The translations under genes were made by a program, and so were the position numbers. A model generated the notes under the pieces. It worked only from the letters and a program-made list of their open reading frames with translations. It had not been told where the DNA came from and did not search any database. From Candidatus Aenigmatarchaeota archaeon (lineage in GTDB: Archaea; Aenigmatarchaeota; Aenigmatarchaeia; GW2011-AR5), in contig JACPAG010000005.1 in the NCBI GenBank assembly GCA_016180945.1, positions 51,611 to 115,610 of the forward strand: a stretch of 64,000 nucleotides of DNA, given 5' to 3'. Position 1 is the stretch's first letter. Every line of letters starts with the position of its first letter. Of this stretch, positions 1-8,858 are shown one piece after another.

Positions 1-1
1 T

Positions 2-340
2 AAAAATGTCCCTGTATTTCTTCTCTTTTGTCGGGACGGATTCGGCTGTTAATCGTATTCCGTACAAGCCTGTGTTTACATCGCTGCGGGGCGATGCATA
101 GACAGAGACTGTTTCGTTTCCGCCGGCTTTTATCAGAAAGCTCGACGGCGTAACCAGCATCCACGGCCTTTCGCCGACTGCGCTGATAACTACAGTGTCA
201 TCTGTATTGCTTGTAAAAACGACATCCAGCTTGTTTGAGCTGTCCAGCGGCACGATAAGCGTGTCTTTTTCGGCTGTAAAGTCGAATGCGAACACGGCTG
301 ATACGGAAAGCAAAAAGCATAGCAGAACATATTTTTTCAT
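2..340 (-). CDS. Secreted protein, partial (continues past window start)
   Basis: Reverse-strand frame from ATG at 340: MKKYVLLCFLLSVSAVFAFDFTAEKDTLIVPLDSSNKLDVVFTSNTDDTVV...; signal-peptide-like N-terminus, open to the window edge. Not in the ORF track because it has no stop in the window. Confidence 0.8.
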   Translation of the reverse strand, partial: MKKYVLLCFLLSVSAVFAFDFTAEKDTLIVPLDSSNKLDVVFTSNTDDTVVISAVGERPWMLVTPSSFLIKAGGNETVSVYASPRSDVNTGLYGIRLTAESVPTKEKKYRDIF

Positions 341-361
341 TATCCATCCCCTTGCTTCGCA

Positions 362-540
362 CAATCAAAAGACAGAAGTCTTTTGATGCATCAAAGACCT
401 CTGGTCTTTGCTTGAGTCGATAGCCAGATTACATTCGAAGAACCGTTCACGGTTCTTCGATGCAAGCAAAAGACAAAGTCTTTTGATGCACAGAAGGAAC
501 GTTGTTCCTTCTGATGCAACGAATGCCATAGGCATTCGTT
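362..540. repeat. Hairpin array in the 5' leader of the minus-strand gene ending at 340
   Basis: Consecutive short palindromes: AAAAGACagaaGTCTTTT, AAAGACCtctGGTCTTT, CGAAGAACCgttcacGGTTCTTCG, AAAAGACaaaGTCTTTT, AGAAGGAACgttGTTCCTTCT, CGAATGCCataGGCATTCG, joined by TGATGCA(TC)-like linkers. Confidence 0.9.
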
Positions 541-756
541 TGTAATTTAATTTTAGCTCCTTCCAGTCGCTAGTCGATTGCCATTTTACATGGTGGAATC
601 TTCTGAAATCCATCTTCTGAAATCAATTGGTTTTCCCCAAATATAAACCTTATTATGCGTAATTTTAACGTAATTCTCCCCTTTTTTGCTTCGCAAAAAA
701 GTCGAGTGCCAGATTATAATTTTTGCTCCTTCCAGTCGTCAGTCGAGCGCCACACG

Positions 757-856
757 CGAAGAACCAGAGGTTCTTCGGTGCATCAGAAGGAACCGTGTTC
801 CTTCTGTGCATCAAAGGACGAAGTCCTTTGCTTGCATCGAAAAGCAAAGCTTTTCG
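757..856. repeat. Hairpin array
   Basis: CGAAGAACCagaGGTTCTTCG, AGAAGGAACcgtGTTCCTTCT, AAAGGACgaaGTCCTTT, CGAAAAGcaaaGCTTTTCG in tandem with TGCATC linkers. Confidence 0.9.
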
Positions 857-894
857 ATTGTTTTATTCATCATGCAGAATTAGAGAATTGGGTC

Positions 895-1281
895 TTATTT
901 TTCAATCGCGTCGATGTCATTGAACATAATTGCTTCCACTTCATGCATAGCGGCAGCCGATTTTACAATCTCTGAAGGAACGGTTTTTGGAAGCGACACG
1001 ATAAGCTCTGTATAAGGCAATACATCCGGATGGCTTTTCTTGATAGCTGCTTCGCACAATACCGACTTTGCGTATTTTGGCGACTCCGGGACCCGCAAAT
1101 GCGTCAACTGAAACTTCGAATAGACTATGATATCTATATCATTTACAGCGTTTTCAAGTTCCTTTAAAAAGGCAATCGTTTTTTCTATTATGAATGTCCC
1201 GTTCCGGACTATCGGCAACCTGAGAAATATTCTGTCGTTCCGACGAAGAAGACTTCCAAGTTCATCTGTTGTAATGTCCAT
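895..1281 (-). CDS. Hypothetical protein
   Basis: 128 aa ORF, coupled to the upstream minus-strand ORF. Confidence 0.6.
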   Translation of the reverse strand: MDITTDELGSLLRRNDRIFLRLPIVRNGTFIIEKTIAFLKELENAVNDIDIIVYSKFQLTHLRVPESPKYAKSVLCEAAIKKSHPDVLPYTELIVSLPKTVPSEIVKSAAAMHEVEAIMFNDIDAIEK

Positions 1282-1285
1282 GCAA

Positions 1286-1537
1286 TTACCTTTTATTTTT
1301 ATCCATCCACCTGTCTATCTCTTCCTCGGTTGTTTTCCCGTAGCCCAATCTTATTCCGGCGGCGCATTTCTCCGCCCTGACCTCATCGAGTATTTTTACA
1401 AATTCCTTAATTTCCGGCAAATCCTCCTCACGGACAATGTCTATCCTGCCCTCTAACGACTGGCCCGGAGGGCTTTTAACCCATTTCACCTTGTACCATG
1501 TTCTCTTCACGTTTCTAAAGTGCTCGGCAGGAATCAT
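1286..1537 (-). CDS. Hypothetical protein
   Basis: ORF with internal ATG start MIPAEHFRNVKRTWYKVKW...; the upstream part of the track ORF is hairpin repeat. Confidence 0.55.
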   Translation of the reverse strand: MIPAEHFRNVKRTWYKVKWVKSPPGQSLEGRIDIVREEDLPEIKEFVKILDEVRAEKCAAGIRLGYGKTTEEEIDRWMDKNKR

Positions 1538-1682
1538 ACCCCTCACTTCGTGAGTCGTGCTCAAATGACTTTGAGTCATTTGGCACATCAAAAGACTTTG
1601 TCTTTTGAATGTATCCCATATTATGTATACGATAAGAATATTAAATTAAGGATTAAAAACCGCGTTTTTAATAATTATACTC

Positions 1683-2213
1683 ATGCTTGATTTCCTGTAC
1701 ACTGACAACGCAAAGAAGCTGCTGGCAGCGTCATTTATAGCCGCTATAATAATTCTTGTTGCCACCAAGCTGCTGTTCATATCGGTTCTTATAGGACTAA
1801 GCCTTCTCCTGAGTGTTGCCATCGGGCAATGGAATATAAGGGCCATAGGATTAGAGCTTGTGACGTTCATCACTGTTTTGAGTTCGCTGACCTATGGAAC
1901 GTTGGCGGGTGCAATTATCGGCTTGGTGCTTATCGTTTTCCACATTGCAATTCCCCATTACAGCGGGGCGTATATCGTCTGGGTCATTCCTGAGTATGCG
2001 CTTGCGGCAATTCTGGCGAATACGCTTTCCGGAAACGCCGCCTCTGTAGGCATAACGATAGCGCTTGTTCTCAATGCCATAAATATCCTGTTCACATTTA
2101 TCGCGTACAAGTCAAACCTGGGCAAGTACCTGCCTTACGCGTTCACGAACATTATTTTCAACTTCATCCTTTTCAGCCAGGCAGGGGAATTTGTTCTGGG
2201 ATTGATGAAGTAA
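1683..2213 (+). CDS. Integral membrane protein
   Basis: 176 aa, multiple hydrophobic helices. Confidence 0.75.
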   Translation: MLDFLYTDNAKKLLAASFIAAIIILVATKLLFISVLIGLSLLLSVAIGQWNIRAIGLELVTFITVLSSLTYGTLAGAIIGLVLIVFHIAIPHYSGAYIVWVIPEYALAAILANTLSGNAASVGITIALVLNAINILFTFIAYKSNLGKYLPYAFTNIIFNFILFSQAGEFVLGLMK

Positions 2214-2228
2214 GCTCGGCAGTCAGAA

Positions 2229-2561
2229 TCAGTATTTGAATCTCCTTTCGTAGTTTTTGTGGTCCATCCATTCAACAATTATGGATACTATGTTTACGCT
2301 GTTTCCTTGAACAGTGTAAAGAAGCCTCCAGCCTTTGGGCAGGTCGTATTTCCAGAGATTATCTATTCCGTATCTTCTGATATATTCTTTAGGTATCAGT
2401 CTCTTCGGTATTGCAATACCTATCATGTGATTTTTCTTGATATTTTCAATAGCCTGACTTATCAGAAGGAACAACTGCTTTTCGTCGCCATAACCATCTT
2501 TTAGCTCATAATAGGCGTCTCTTACTTTTGCATCAATGAATCCTATTTTGCATTCAGTCAT
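2229..2561 (-). CDS. RelE/ParE-like toxin
   Basis: 110 aa; ...DLPKGWRLLYTVQGNSVNIVSIIVEWMDHKNYERRFKY matches the RelE C-terminal pattern; overlaps the upstream ORF. Confidence 0.6.
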   Translation of the reverse strand: MTECKIGFIDAKVRDAYYELKDGYGDEKQLFLLISQAIENIKKNHMIGIAIPKRLIPKEYIRRYGIDNLWKYDLPKGWRLLYTVQGNSVNIVSIIVEWMDHKNYERRFKY

Positions 2562-2853
2562 TTATTATCAGGCCCTGTTTTTCCAGTCGCTGTATCATGC
2601 CAGGATTCCATATCCAGACAAGAACTTTCCTTTTGTCCATCGTTATCTTATTTGAATTAATCAGATACGCTATTATTATCTTGTATGCCTGATATGTTAT
2701 TTTTCTTGGTAATTTTTTCCATAGCTGATAAACCTTATATTCACCGCTATATTTTTTAATTGCCCGCTCTACCATTAGTATTGATTCGAGAGTTGGATTG
2801 AATTCCAGCCTGGTTTTATTATCCAGCTCTCTTTTGCTGATCGAGATAGCCAT
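2554..2853 (-). CDS. Small protein, possible antitoxin or DNA-binding partner of the RelE-like ORF
   Basis: MAISISKRELDNKTRLEFNPTLESILMVERAIKKYSGEYKVYQLWKKLP...; 4-bp-type overlap with the RelE-like ORF. Confidence 0.5.
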   Translation of the reverse strand: MAISISKRELDNKTRLEFNPTLESILMVERAIKKYSGEYKVYQLWKKLPRKITYQAYKIIIAYLINSNKITMDKRKVLVWIWNPGMIQRLEKQGLIIND

Positions 2854-2930
2854 ACAACCACTATTATACGTATATGTATAAGTATTTAAAGGGGTAATTC
2901 CACCAGTCTGGGATGGTGGTATTGCTTGCA

Positions 2931-3062
2931 TAAACATAATCCACCACATAAATGTGGTGGTATTTCTATGAAATACCACTAATAAATATTGTGGATTATG
3001 TGATACAGGAGAATACCATTATTTAACCACCATCTAAAGATAGTGGTATTCTCCTTGTATAA
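2931..3062. mobile_element. Double-hairpin palindromic element, copy A
   Basis: ATAATCCAC...GTGGATTAT followed by GGAGAATACCA...TGGTATTCTCC; near-identical copy at 13900-14032. Confidence 0.75.
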
Positions 3063-3101
3063 ACCTTAAATTAGTTCTTAGAAATTATAGCAAAATCAAC
3101 T

Positions 3102-3257
3102 GCCTCGATAGCTCAGTAAGCTCCTTTCTTCTCAAGAAAGTAGCTTGCAGTCAAAGAAGTATGCTATAAGAATGGAGCTGGAGATTGGTAGAGCGTTAGA
3201 GAAATCCGCTAAACCTTGGTAAGGTAAAGGTCCCGAGTTCGATGCTCGGTCGAGGCT
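3102..3257 (+). tRNA. tRNA-Thr(GGT) with two non-canonical introns (D-loop ~3117-3183; anticodon-stem ~3199-3213)
   Basis: Exons: GCCTCGA TA GCTC AG...ATTGGTA GAGC G TTA...CC TTGGTAA GGTAA AGGTC CCGAG TTCGATG CTCGG TCGAGGC T. Removing the 15 nt GAGAAATCCGCTAAA restores a perfect TTACC/GGTAA anticodon stem. The D-loop insert is bounded by AGCTCC/GGAGCT. Confidence 0.85.
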
Positions 3258-3292
3258 TAAGATGTATAGGACGTAAGTTGAGGTTATTAAGT

Positions 3293-4021
3293 GTGAGAAG
3301 TGTACCAAAAACAACTTTTGATAGGATAGAAAACCTAATTGAGGAAGGACATATTTTAGAAAAAGCGTGTCCTTCAATAGACGAACTGCATGATGGTGAT
3401 GATATAGATTTGTCGTTAGAAACAAAATATACTGAATGGTCTACTTCTTCTCTTAATTTTTTGAGGTACTTCTTTGGTATTAACCATTTTTTTATAGAAA
3501 GATTTCGGAAGAATCTTAATGTAAAGTATGTATATACACAAACAGAACCGAATGGCAGTAGCATTCAAAAAGAAGTCTTATGCGTTAAAGAAAAAATGTC
3601 AAAACTTCGTGGAGTTTTGATGTCCATCAAGAAGGAAGTAGAAATGGGTTATTCAGAGGATGTTACTTTTCTTCACAAAAGGGAAAGTTTATCAGATATA
3701 TTAGAAGATGGTTTTGTTTTGCTAGAACACGATTATAAAGTAGCTGCTGCTATTTATGGACGTATTATTTTAGAAAATACAATTAAAGAACTATGTAAGT
3801 TAAAGGGAGTTGACATAGAGAAAAATGAAAATTTTTCCTCTATGCTTCTAAAATTACGACAAATTAAAACAATAGATTTGCCACAGGAAAGAAGTTATCA
3901 AGCACAGTATGATATCGGTAGCTTAGCTGCGCATGGAAAAGAGGATTTTAATAAAAAAACAAAAAGGGACATACTAGATATGCTGAATTTTATACGGGAC
4001 AATGTTTTGCAACTTAAATAA
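3293..4021 (+). CDS. DUF4145-like protein (start uncertain)
   Basis: ORF body ...HDYKVAAAIYGRIILENTIKELCKLKGVDIEKN... resembles DUF4145. The track start (3242) lies inside the tRNA T-loop, so a GTG at 3293 is more plausible. Confidence 0.55.
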   Translation: MRSVPKTTFDRIENLIEEGHILEKACPSIDELHDGDDIDLSLETKYTEWSTSSLNFLRYFFGINHFFIERFRKNLNVKYVYTQTEPNGSSIQKEVLCVKEKMSKLRGVLMSIKKEVEMGYSEDVTFLHKRESLSDILEDGFVLLEHDYKVAAAIYGRIILENTIKELCKLKGVDIEKNENFSSMLLKLRQIKTIDLPQERSYQAQYDIGSLAAHGKEDFNKKTKRDILDMLNFIRDNVLQLK

Positions 4022-4057
4022 AACTAGAATTTGCAATTTCTCAAGAACTTTGTGGCT

Positions 4058-4918
4058 TCATATATTTTTGTGTACAAACATCCCGACACTTTTCATTAGT
4101 TTGTCACGGCCTTCAAAATCCGCCAGCAGCTCGGATATTTTTGACAAAGTGAGTTTCTTCTGCTTCAGGAATTTTATCAGCATCGACGCGTCAAAAGCCT
4201 TCTTCTCCGGTGATCGGGATGGTAGCATGTTCTTCAGCGTTATATAGTAGAACATCGCCATGGACACGTCCCGTGTCGTCGCGCCTTTGACCTCCTTCTT
4301 TATTTCATCAGCGAATTCTCCGGCTTTTTTTATGAAATATTTATCATCCTCGTAATACGGATAATACGGCCCTATTTCATCATTGACAAACTTTTTTGTC
4401 TGCCAGCCGGGCGGGCAGAAGTCGTTGGCATACCCAAGAGAGTGCAGCCAGATTATTATTTTTGTGTACTTTATGTTGGAAACATCCTTATCCTCTGCAA
4501 GATTTTCTATGAACTCCCATGTTTTTTCTTTCGTGCTCAGAAGTTCATCCATCTTTTCCGGGCCTATTTCGTTCTTCTTGAAAAATCTCGCGCCGCCCTT
4601 TATGGAGGCGCTTATGCGGAACATCTCGTTTCTGAACTCTTTCAGCATTACCAAGATTTCTTCGTCCTTTATCCTGGAAAGCCTTTCATCGATTATTTTT
4701 CCGGCGGCTTCACGCCAGTCTTCTCCGCCTGTTTTTGTAACATAATCCATATCTGTTACAGGCTTGAGCATTCGTATCACCAGGTTTATTTCCGGTTCCG
4801 AGCGCTTGCCGCCCATGAAAACAATGTACAGAAACTTATCCCAGATTTCTTTTGCATCCTTCGGCTTTCCAGGCCGAATTTTCATCGCTGCTTTTACCAG
4901 ATCGTTAAAACCTTTCAT
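4058..4918 (-). CDS. Hypothetical protein
   Basis: About 286 aa ORF with coherent composition. Confidence 0.65.
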   Translation of the reverse strand: MKGFNDLVKAAMKIRPGKPKDAKEIWDKFLYIVFMGGKRSEPEINLVIRMLKPVTDMDYVTKTGGEDWREAAGKIIDERLSRIKDEEILVMLKEFRNEMFRISASIKGGARFFKKNEIGPEKMDELLSTKEKTWEFIENLAEDKDVSNIKYTKIIIWLHSLGYANDFCPPGWQTKKFVNDEIGPYYPYYEDDKYFIKKAGEFADEIKKEVKGATTRDVSMAMFYYITLKNMLPSRSPEKKAFDASMLIKFLKQKKLTLSKISELLADFEGRDKLMKSVGMFVHKNI

Positions 4919-5055
4919 ACTCAAGATACCACCTATCTTTGGATGGTGGAGAAACCAAATGATGATATTTTATGTGGTATCTTGGTATCCCCAACCATCG
5001 TTGAATAATATTTGACATACCATCGTTTTTAAGCGATGGTTGTTGATATCAGGCA
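4919..5055. mobile_element. Double-hairpin palindromic element
   Basis: CAAGATACCAC...GTGGTATCTTG followed by CAACCATCG...CGATGGTTG. Confidence 0.65.
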
Positions 5056-5091
5056 TAACTGAACGTTGTGCATAAGGATTTATTAATCATT

Positions 5092-5215
5092 CGTATGATA
5101 TGCTCTGATATAACCCACAGCTAAGGCTGTGGGTTTCTTTGAGCATAGCATCCCAACATTGTTTATGTATTATCTACCGACTTTAGTCGGTAGTTTTAAA
5201 CAATGTTGAGGATAA
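5092..5215. mobile_element. Double-hairpin element resembling IS200/IS605 ends
   Basis: TGCTCTGATATAA-CCCACAGctaaggCTGTGGG-...TTGAGCA, then CAACATTGTTT...CTACCGACTTTAGTCGGTAG...AAACAATGTTG. Confidence 0.65.
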
Positions 5216-5240
5216 TAGAAAGAACTACAGGTGACTTGAG

Positions 5241-5867
5241 TTGATAGATTTCATAAACATATTCCTGCATCTTGACCAGTACCTCGGCTCTGTCCTGAAG
5301 GAGTACGGCATCTGGGTTTATCTCATCCTTTTCCTTATCATTTTTCTGGAGACCGGCCTGGTTGTTGCGCCTTTCCTTCCGGGGGACAGCCTCATTTTTC
5401 TCGCTGGCGCTTTTTCTGCTATTGGCTCTCTCAACATAGCCTTGCTGTTTATCTTATTGACAGTTGCGGCAATTTCCGGCGACACGTTAAATTACTATAT
5501 AGGCAGGCATTTCGGCCGCAAAGCGCTGCAGGGCAAAATTCCCTATGTCAAGAAAGACCACGTTGACAAGGCATACGACTTCTACAAAAGGCATGGAGGC
5601 AAAACTATTGTAATTGCGAGATTTCTCCCCCTAATCCGCACGTTTGCGCCATTTGTGGCTGGCATAGCCAGGATGAAATACAGAAATTTCGCCTTCTATA
5701 ACGTTTCTGGAGGGGTTCTCTGGGTGCTGTCTTTTCTGTCATTAGGATATTATCTGGGCAACATTCCTTTCATAAAAGACAACATCGAGATTGTCATAGT
5801 TGCTATTATCTTGGCTTCAATTCTGCCGGCTGCCGCAGGATTTCTTAAGGCAAGGAAAAGAACATGA
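5241..5867 (+). CDS. DedA/SNARE-associated family membrane protein
   Basis: FLIIFLETGLVVAPFLPGDSLIFLAGAFSA...GDTLNYYIGRHFGRKAL...RFLPLIRTFAPFVAGIARM; TTG start. Confidence 0.9.
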   Translation: MIDFINIFLHLDQYLGSVLKEYGIWVYLILFLIIFLETGLVVAPFLPGDSLIFLAGAFSAIGSLNIALLFILLTVAAISGDTLNYYIGRHFGRKALQGKIPYVKKDHVDKAYDFYKRHGGKTIVIARFLPLIRTFAPFVAGIARMKYRNFAFYNVSGGVLWVLSFLSLGYYLGNIPFIKDNIEIVIVAIILASILPAAAGFLKARKRT

Positions 5868-6238
5868 TAAAATATTTTCCCGCTCCCGATATAGACCAGA
5901 AGGCAAGGAGAATAGCGGAAGCAGCGAAGATACGGCGTGATTTCTCGCGCATCCATTTTGTGCGCAGTCGTGGAAGTGTGAGCAGGCGCACCCTCGCAAG
6001 ATGCCATACGGTTCCAAGAGTGATACAATCTGCGCTAGAGATGAATGGTCATTACGTCATTGAAGTCATATCCGAAAATTTTGACGGGCTGGAAGAGGGA
6101 GAAAGAATCAAGATAATCATACACGAACTCATGCACATACCTGAGGGCATGCGGGGCGGCTTCCGCCATCATGATTATGTGTGCAGAAAAAATATCGAGC
6201 AGATTTACAGGAATTATAACATGAATAGCAAGAATTAG
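5864..6238 (+). CDS. Putative zinc metallopeptidase
   Basis: HExxH motif: IIIHELMHIPEGMRGGFRHH. Confidence 0.7.
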   Translation: MIKYFPAPDIDQKARRIAEAAKIRRDFSRIHFVRSRGSVSRRTLARCHTVPRVIQSALEMNGHYVIEVISENFDGLEEGERIKIIIHELMHIPEGMRGGFRHHDYVCRKNIEQIYRNYNMNSKN

Positions 6239-6251
6239 TTTTGGTGTTTCC

Positions 6252-6476
6252 ATGATTTTGTCAGTAAAAGCGATACCAAATTCAAAGAAAGCCGAGATAA
6301 GACAGATTGCTGAAAATAATTATATTGTAAAGCTAGATGCGCAACCGGAAAAAGGAAAGGCCAACTTAAGGCTGATAGAAGCGCTTTCTGAATATTTCAA
6401 AATCCCGAAGTCTTCGATTAAAATTGTTAAAGGGCATAAAAGCAGGAATAAAATAATTGAAATTGCTGTAGATTGA
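6252..6476 (+). CDS. DUF167 (YggU-like) family protein
   Basis: AIPNSKKAEIRQI...VKLDAQPEKGKANLRLIEALSEYFKIPKSSIKIVKGHKSRNKIIEI. Confidence 0.9.
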   Translation: MILSVKAIPNSKKAEIRQIAENNYIVKLDAQPEKGKANLRLIEALSEYFKIPKSSIKIVKGHKSRNKIIEIAVD

Positions 6477-6485
6477 TGCCAAGTG

Positions 6486-6737
6486 TCAGCTTATTCTAGT
6501 GGACATTATATGTCCCTTATAGCGTTTGTTTCCAAGTGCGGAATATACCCCGTCTCGTCTCAAGTATATATGTTTGGCATCGCCAAATATTCCGTTCTGC
6601 GCGTAAGTTATTGCGTCCAAAAGAAAATGGTGAAAAGTGGGGTATTTTTCTGGATCTATTTGGTTTCTCAATCGCCTCTCTAAACGGCTTAGGTCTCCTC
6701 TCAGTTCATCAACAGTAAAATGAACTTCTATTGCCAT
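6486..6737 (-). CDS. Hypothetical protein
   Basis: About 83 aa ORF. Confidence 0.5.
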   Translation of the reverse strand: MAIEVHFTVDELRGDLSRLERRLRNQIDPEKYPTFHHFLLDAITYAQNGIFGDAKHIYLRRDGVYSALGNKRYKGHIMSTRIS

Positions 6738-6757
6738 TTGAACCACACCTATGATAA

Positions 6758-7330
6758 TTACTTCTTCTTAGCCATTCTCTCGTATAAAAACCGGCTGAAG
6801 CCCTCCCTTGCTGCGCTGTTTTCAATTGAGAATTTCGGCTGATGCCTGACGCCTTTCTCGTCCGTGAACGGTATAGTGAAGCATGTGATATTGTAAACGC
6901 CATCCTCTTCCATTACCTGCGAAATTTTCTTCCACTCAATCTTGCTTAGCGGTATTTCTATGCTCCATTCAACTCTCTTGAGAAAACCGTACTTGATAAA
7001 TGCGATGAAATCATTTCTAACCACCAGTTCACCAAGCTCAACAGTTTTTATCGGGTAAAGGAAATGCCCTCCCCAATAGCGGGCCCTGCCTTTTACTAAG
7101 GCAAATTCATTTCCGGAAGGGTCAGGAGAAGTTTCTTTTTTGTCAACAGCTTTATTCAGGGATTGGGTATTTGTAACAGGCCTTTTAAAAAATCGTTGCA
7201 AACGGGAAGTTTGCGGTTGTCTTGAAGGGGCAGGGATATTCTTATGGCGGAGAACTGATTTCTTTTCCTTCTTATCTACGCGCCTCTTCTTTTCCATCAG
7301 CTTTCTGTAAAGCAAACCACGGATAGGCAT
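6758..7330 (-). CDS. Hypothetical protein
   Basis: 190 aa ORF with a repeat-type leader upstream. Confidence 0.65.
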   Translation of the reverse strand: MPIRGLLYRKLMEKKRRVDKKEKKSVLRHKNIPAPSRQPQTSRLQRFFKRPVTNTQSLNKAVDKKETSPDPSGNEFALVKGRARYWGGHFLYPIKTVELGELVVRNDFIAFIKYGFLKRVEWSIEIPLSKIEWKKISQVMEEDGVYNITCFTIPFTDEKGVRHQPKFSIENSAAREGFSRFLYERMAKKK

Positions 7331-7354
7331 CTTTATCCCCTCTCCCCTAAGCTT

Positions 7355-7425
7355 CGCTTAGTCGAGCGCCACACACGAAGAACCAGAGGTTCTTCGGTGC
7401 ATCAAAAGACCTTGTCTTTTGATTG
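7355..7425. repeat. Hairpin array in leader of 6758..7330
   Basis: CTAAGCttcGCTTAG, CGAAGAACCagaGGTTCTTCG, CAAAAGACcttGTCTTTTG. Confidence 0.85.
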
Positions 7426-7462
7426 TGTTACAATTCTTGCTCCTTCCAGTCGTATCCCACAT

Positions 7463-7762
7463 TTAATCTCCCTTTTTCTGCTCTTTTTTGAATTCCGCCT
7501 TCATTTTAGGCACGGTCATTTTGTAGCCGCATTTTTCGCATTTAAGCCAGAAGGGACGCTTCCATTCCTGCTCTGCGTAAGCCTCGTGAGAGCATTCCGG
7601 GCACGTGTACTCCACTCTGGCTATGCCGTCGGCTTTTGCCACTAAAACGCGCATCTTTCCGGCCGGCTGACCGCTGCTGCTCTTTGCGCTTCTTTGCGTG
7701 TGATATAAGCAGTCAGACGGCTTTATGCCGTTCTTCTGGACATATTCCTGTATTTTTGACAT
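7463..7762 (-). CDS. Zinc-ribbon protein
   Basis: Two CxxC pairs: YTCPECSHEAY...FWLKCEKCGYKMTVPK. Confidence 0.75.
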   Translation of the reverse strand: MSKIQEYVQKNGIKPSDCLYHTQRSAKSSSGQPAGKMRVLVAKADGIARVEYTCPECSHEAYAEQEWKRPFWLKCEKCGYKMTVPKMKAEFKKEQKKGD

Positions 7763-8012
7763 GATTATCACTTATTTACTATGCCGGTTTAGATAGATAA
7801 ACGTTTTAGATTTATATAGTGGCTGATTGCTTAATGTCTTAAAGGTTTCGGAAATAGAGTAAGAACATTATCATGCCGCAGCTACCACAATTTTTTGATG
7901 CAACGCAATTTGAACCGCAATTAGCCGGACCAGAACGACAGAGAAAACCGAAAGCTCTCGCTTTACGGACCTGGCAACCGGGAGAAGCTACGAGGTTACA
8001 AACCCAGAAACT

Positions 8013-8858
8013 GTGCTGTATGTTGCGTACGATTCGCCTTCTTATGGTCTGCCAAAAGGCGAGCCCTATCCATCAAAAGAAGCCTATATGCAACAGATGT
8101 GGACTGGTCATGCTGTAGTAATAAGCGGTCCTTATGACGATATTTTTACGCTAAGCAAAGATTTTCAAATACCCCGTCAGATTTCAATATTAGGAATTGC
8201 AGGCTCAGGAATGCTGTATGTTCCACGTCGCGACACAGTTGTCAGACGACGCCTTAGAGATGGGAGAACTATAGTGCTGCAGCAGTCTGAGTATGATGAC
8301 AGAATTGATGCTTATTTGCTAAGCAACCATCCGGGAATGCATACTGATGAATTATCCAGGGATGTTTGTGACTTAAACAACCCGAGACTAGGTTTACAGG
8401 ACAAGTTCAGAGGAAGACTGCTTGTCGGGGATAAAGATGAAATTTTGCCTGACTTTAGATATGTTATGGAGGATTCGCTAGTAGGAAGTCTTATATATCG
8501 AGGTAAAGACCCGTTTACAAGACTACCTGTCTATTGCGCTCCTGCGCCTGCTGAATGGATTTCATTGGAATTGAACAGTTCAACAATGCCGGAAGTTCAA
8601 GCTGTGCGCAAACAGGCGGTCAAAAAAACCGGCAGCGAATCGCGGTGGAACAAAGAAACATTGTCCCATAACGAACAGCAAATCAGATTATGGCTAGAAG
8701 AGATACCTTTTGGTAAGCTCATGTTGCACCGCAGATTTGCTTTGCTGAGACCTACAGACACTATAGGAAATGAATTCTCCCCGGAAGAAGAAAAAGCCAG
8801 ATTTGATGAACGCGGCAACTGGCTAGGTCCAAGGCTGCAAGTAACTTATCTTTATTGA
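8013..8858 (+). CDS. Hypothetical protein (5' end uncertain; possible frameshift with upstream ORF from 7873)
   Basis: 281 aa from GTG. The reading frame is open further upstream to 7914 without a canonical start. Confidence 0.6.
   Translation: MLYVAYDSPSYGLPKGEPYPSKEAYMQQMWTGHAVVISGPYDDIFTLSKDFQIPRQISILGIAGSGMLYVPRRDTVVRRRLRDGRTIVLQQSEYDDRIDAYLLSNHPGMHTDELSRDVCDLNNPRLGLQDKFRGRLLVGDKDEILPDFRYVMEDSLVGSLIYRGKDPFTRLPVYCAPAPAEWISLELNSSTMPEVQAVRKQAVKKTGSESRWNKETLSHNEQQIRLWLEEIPFGKLMLHRRFALLRPTDTIGNEFSPEEEKARFDERGNWLGPRLQVTYLY

Noticed and set aside
365-613. 82-aa track ORF through the hairpin array
   Set aside because: Translates inverted repeats; no independent coding signal. Treated as leader/repeat sequence, apart from the uORF idea noted in findings.
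362-860. CRISPR array
   Set aside because: Units are palindromic and variable in sequence and length with constant linkers; no direct repeat/unique spacer pattern and no cas genes in the window.
3242-3292. N-terminal extension of the DUF4145-like ORF
   Set aside because: The proposed start codon lies inside the tRNA-Thr T-loop; translation from there is unlikely.
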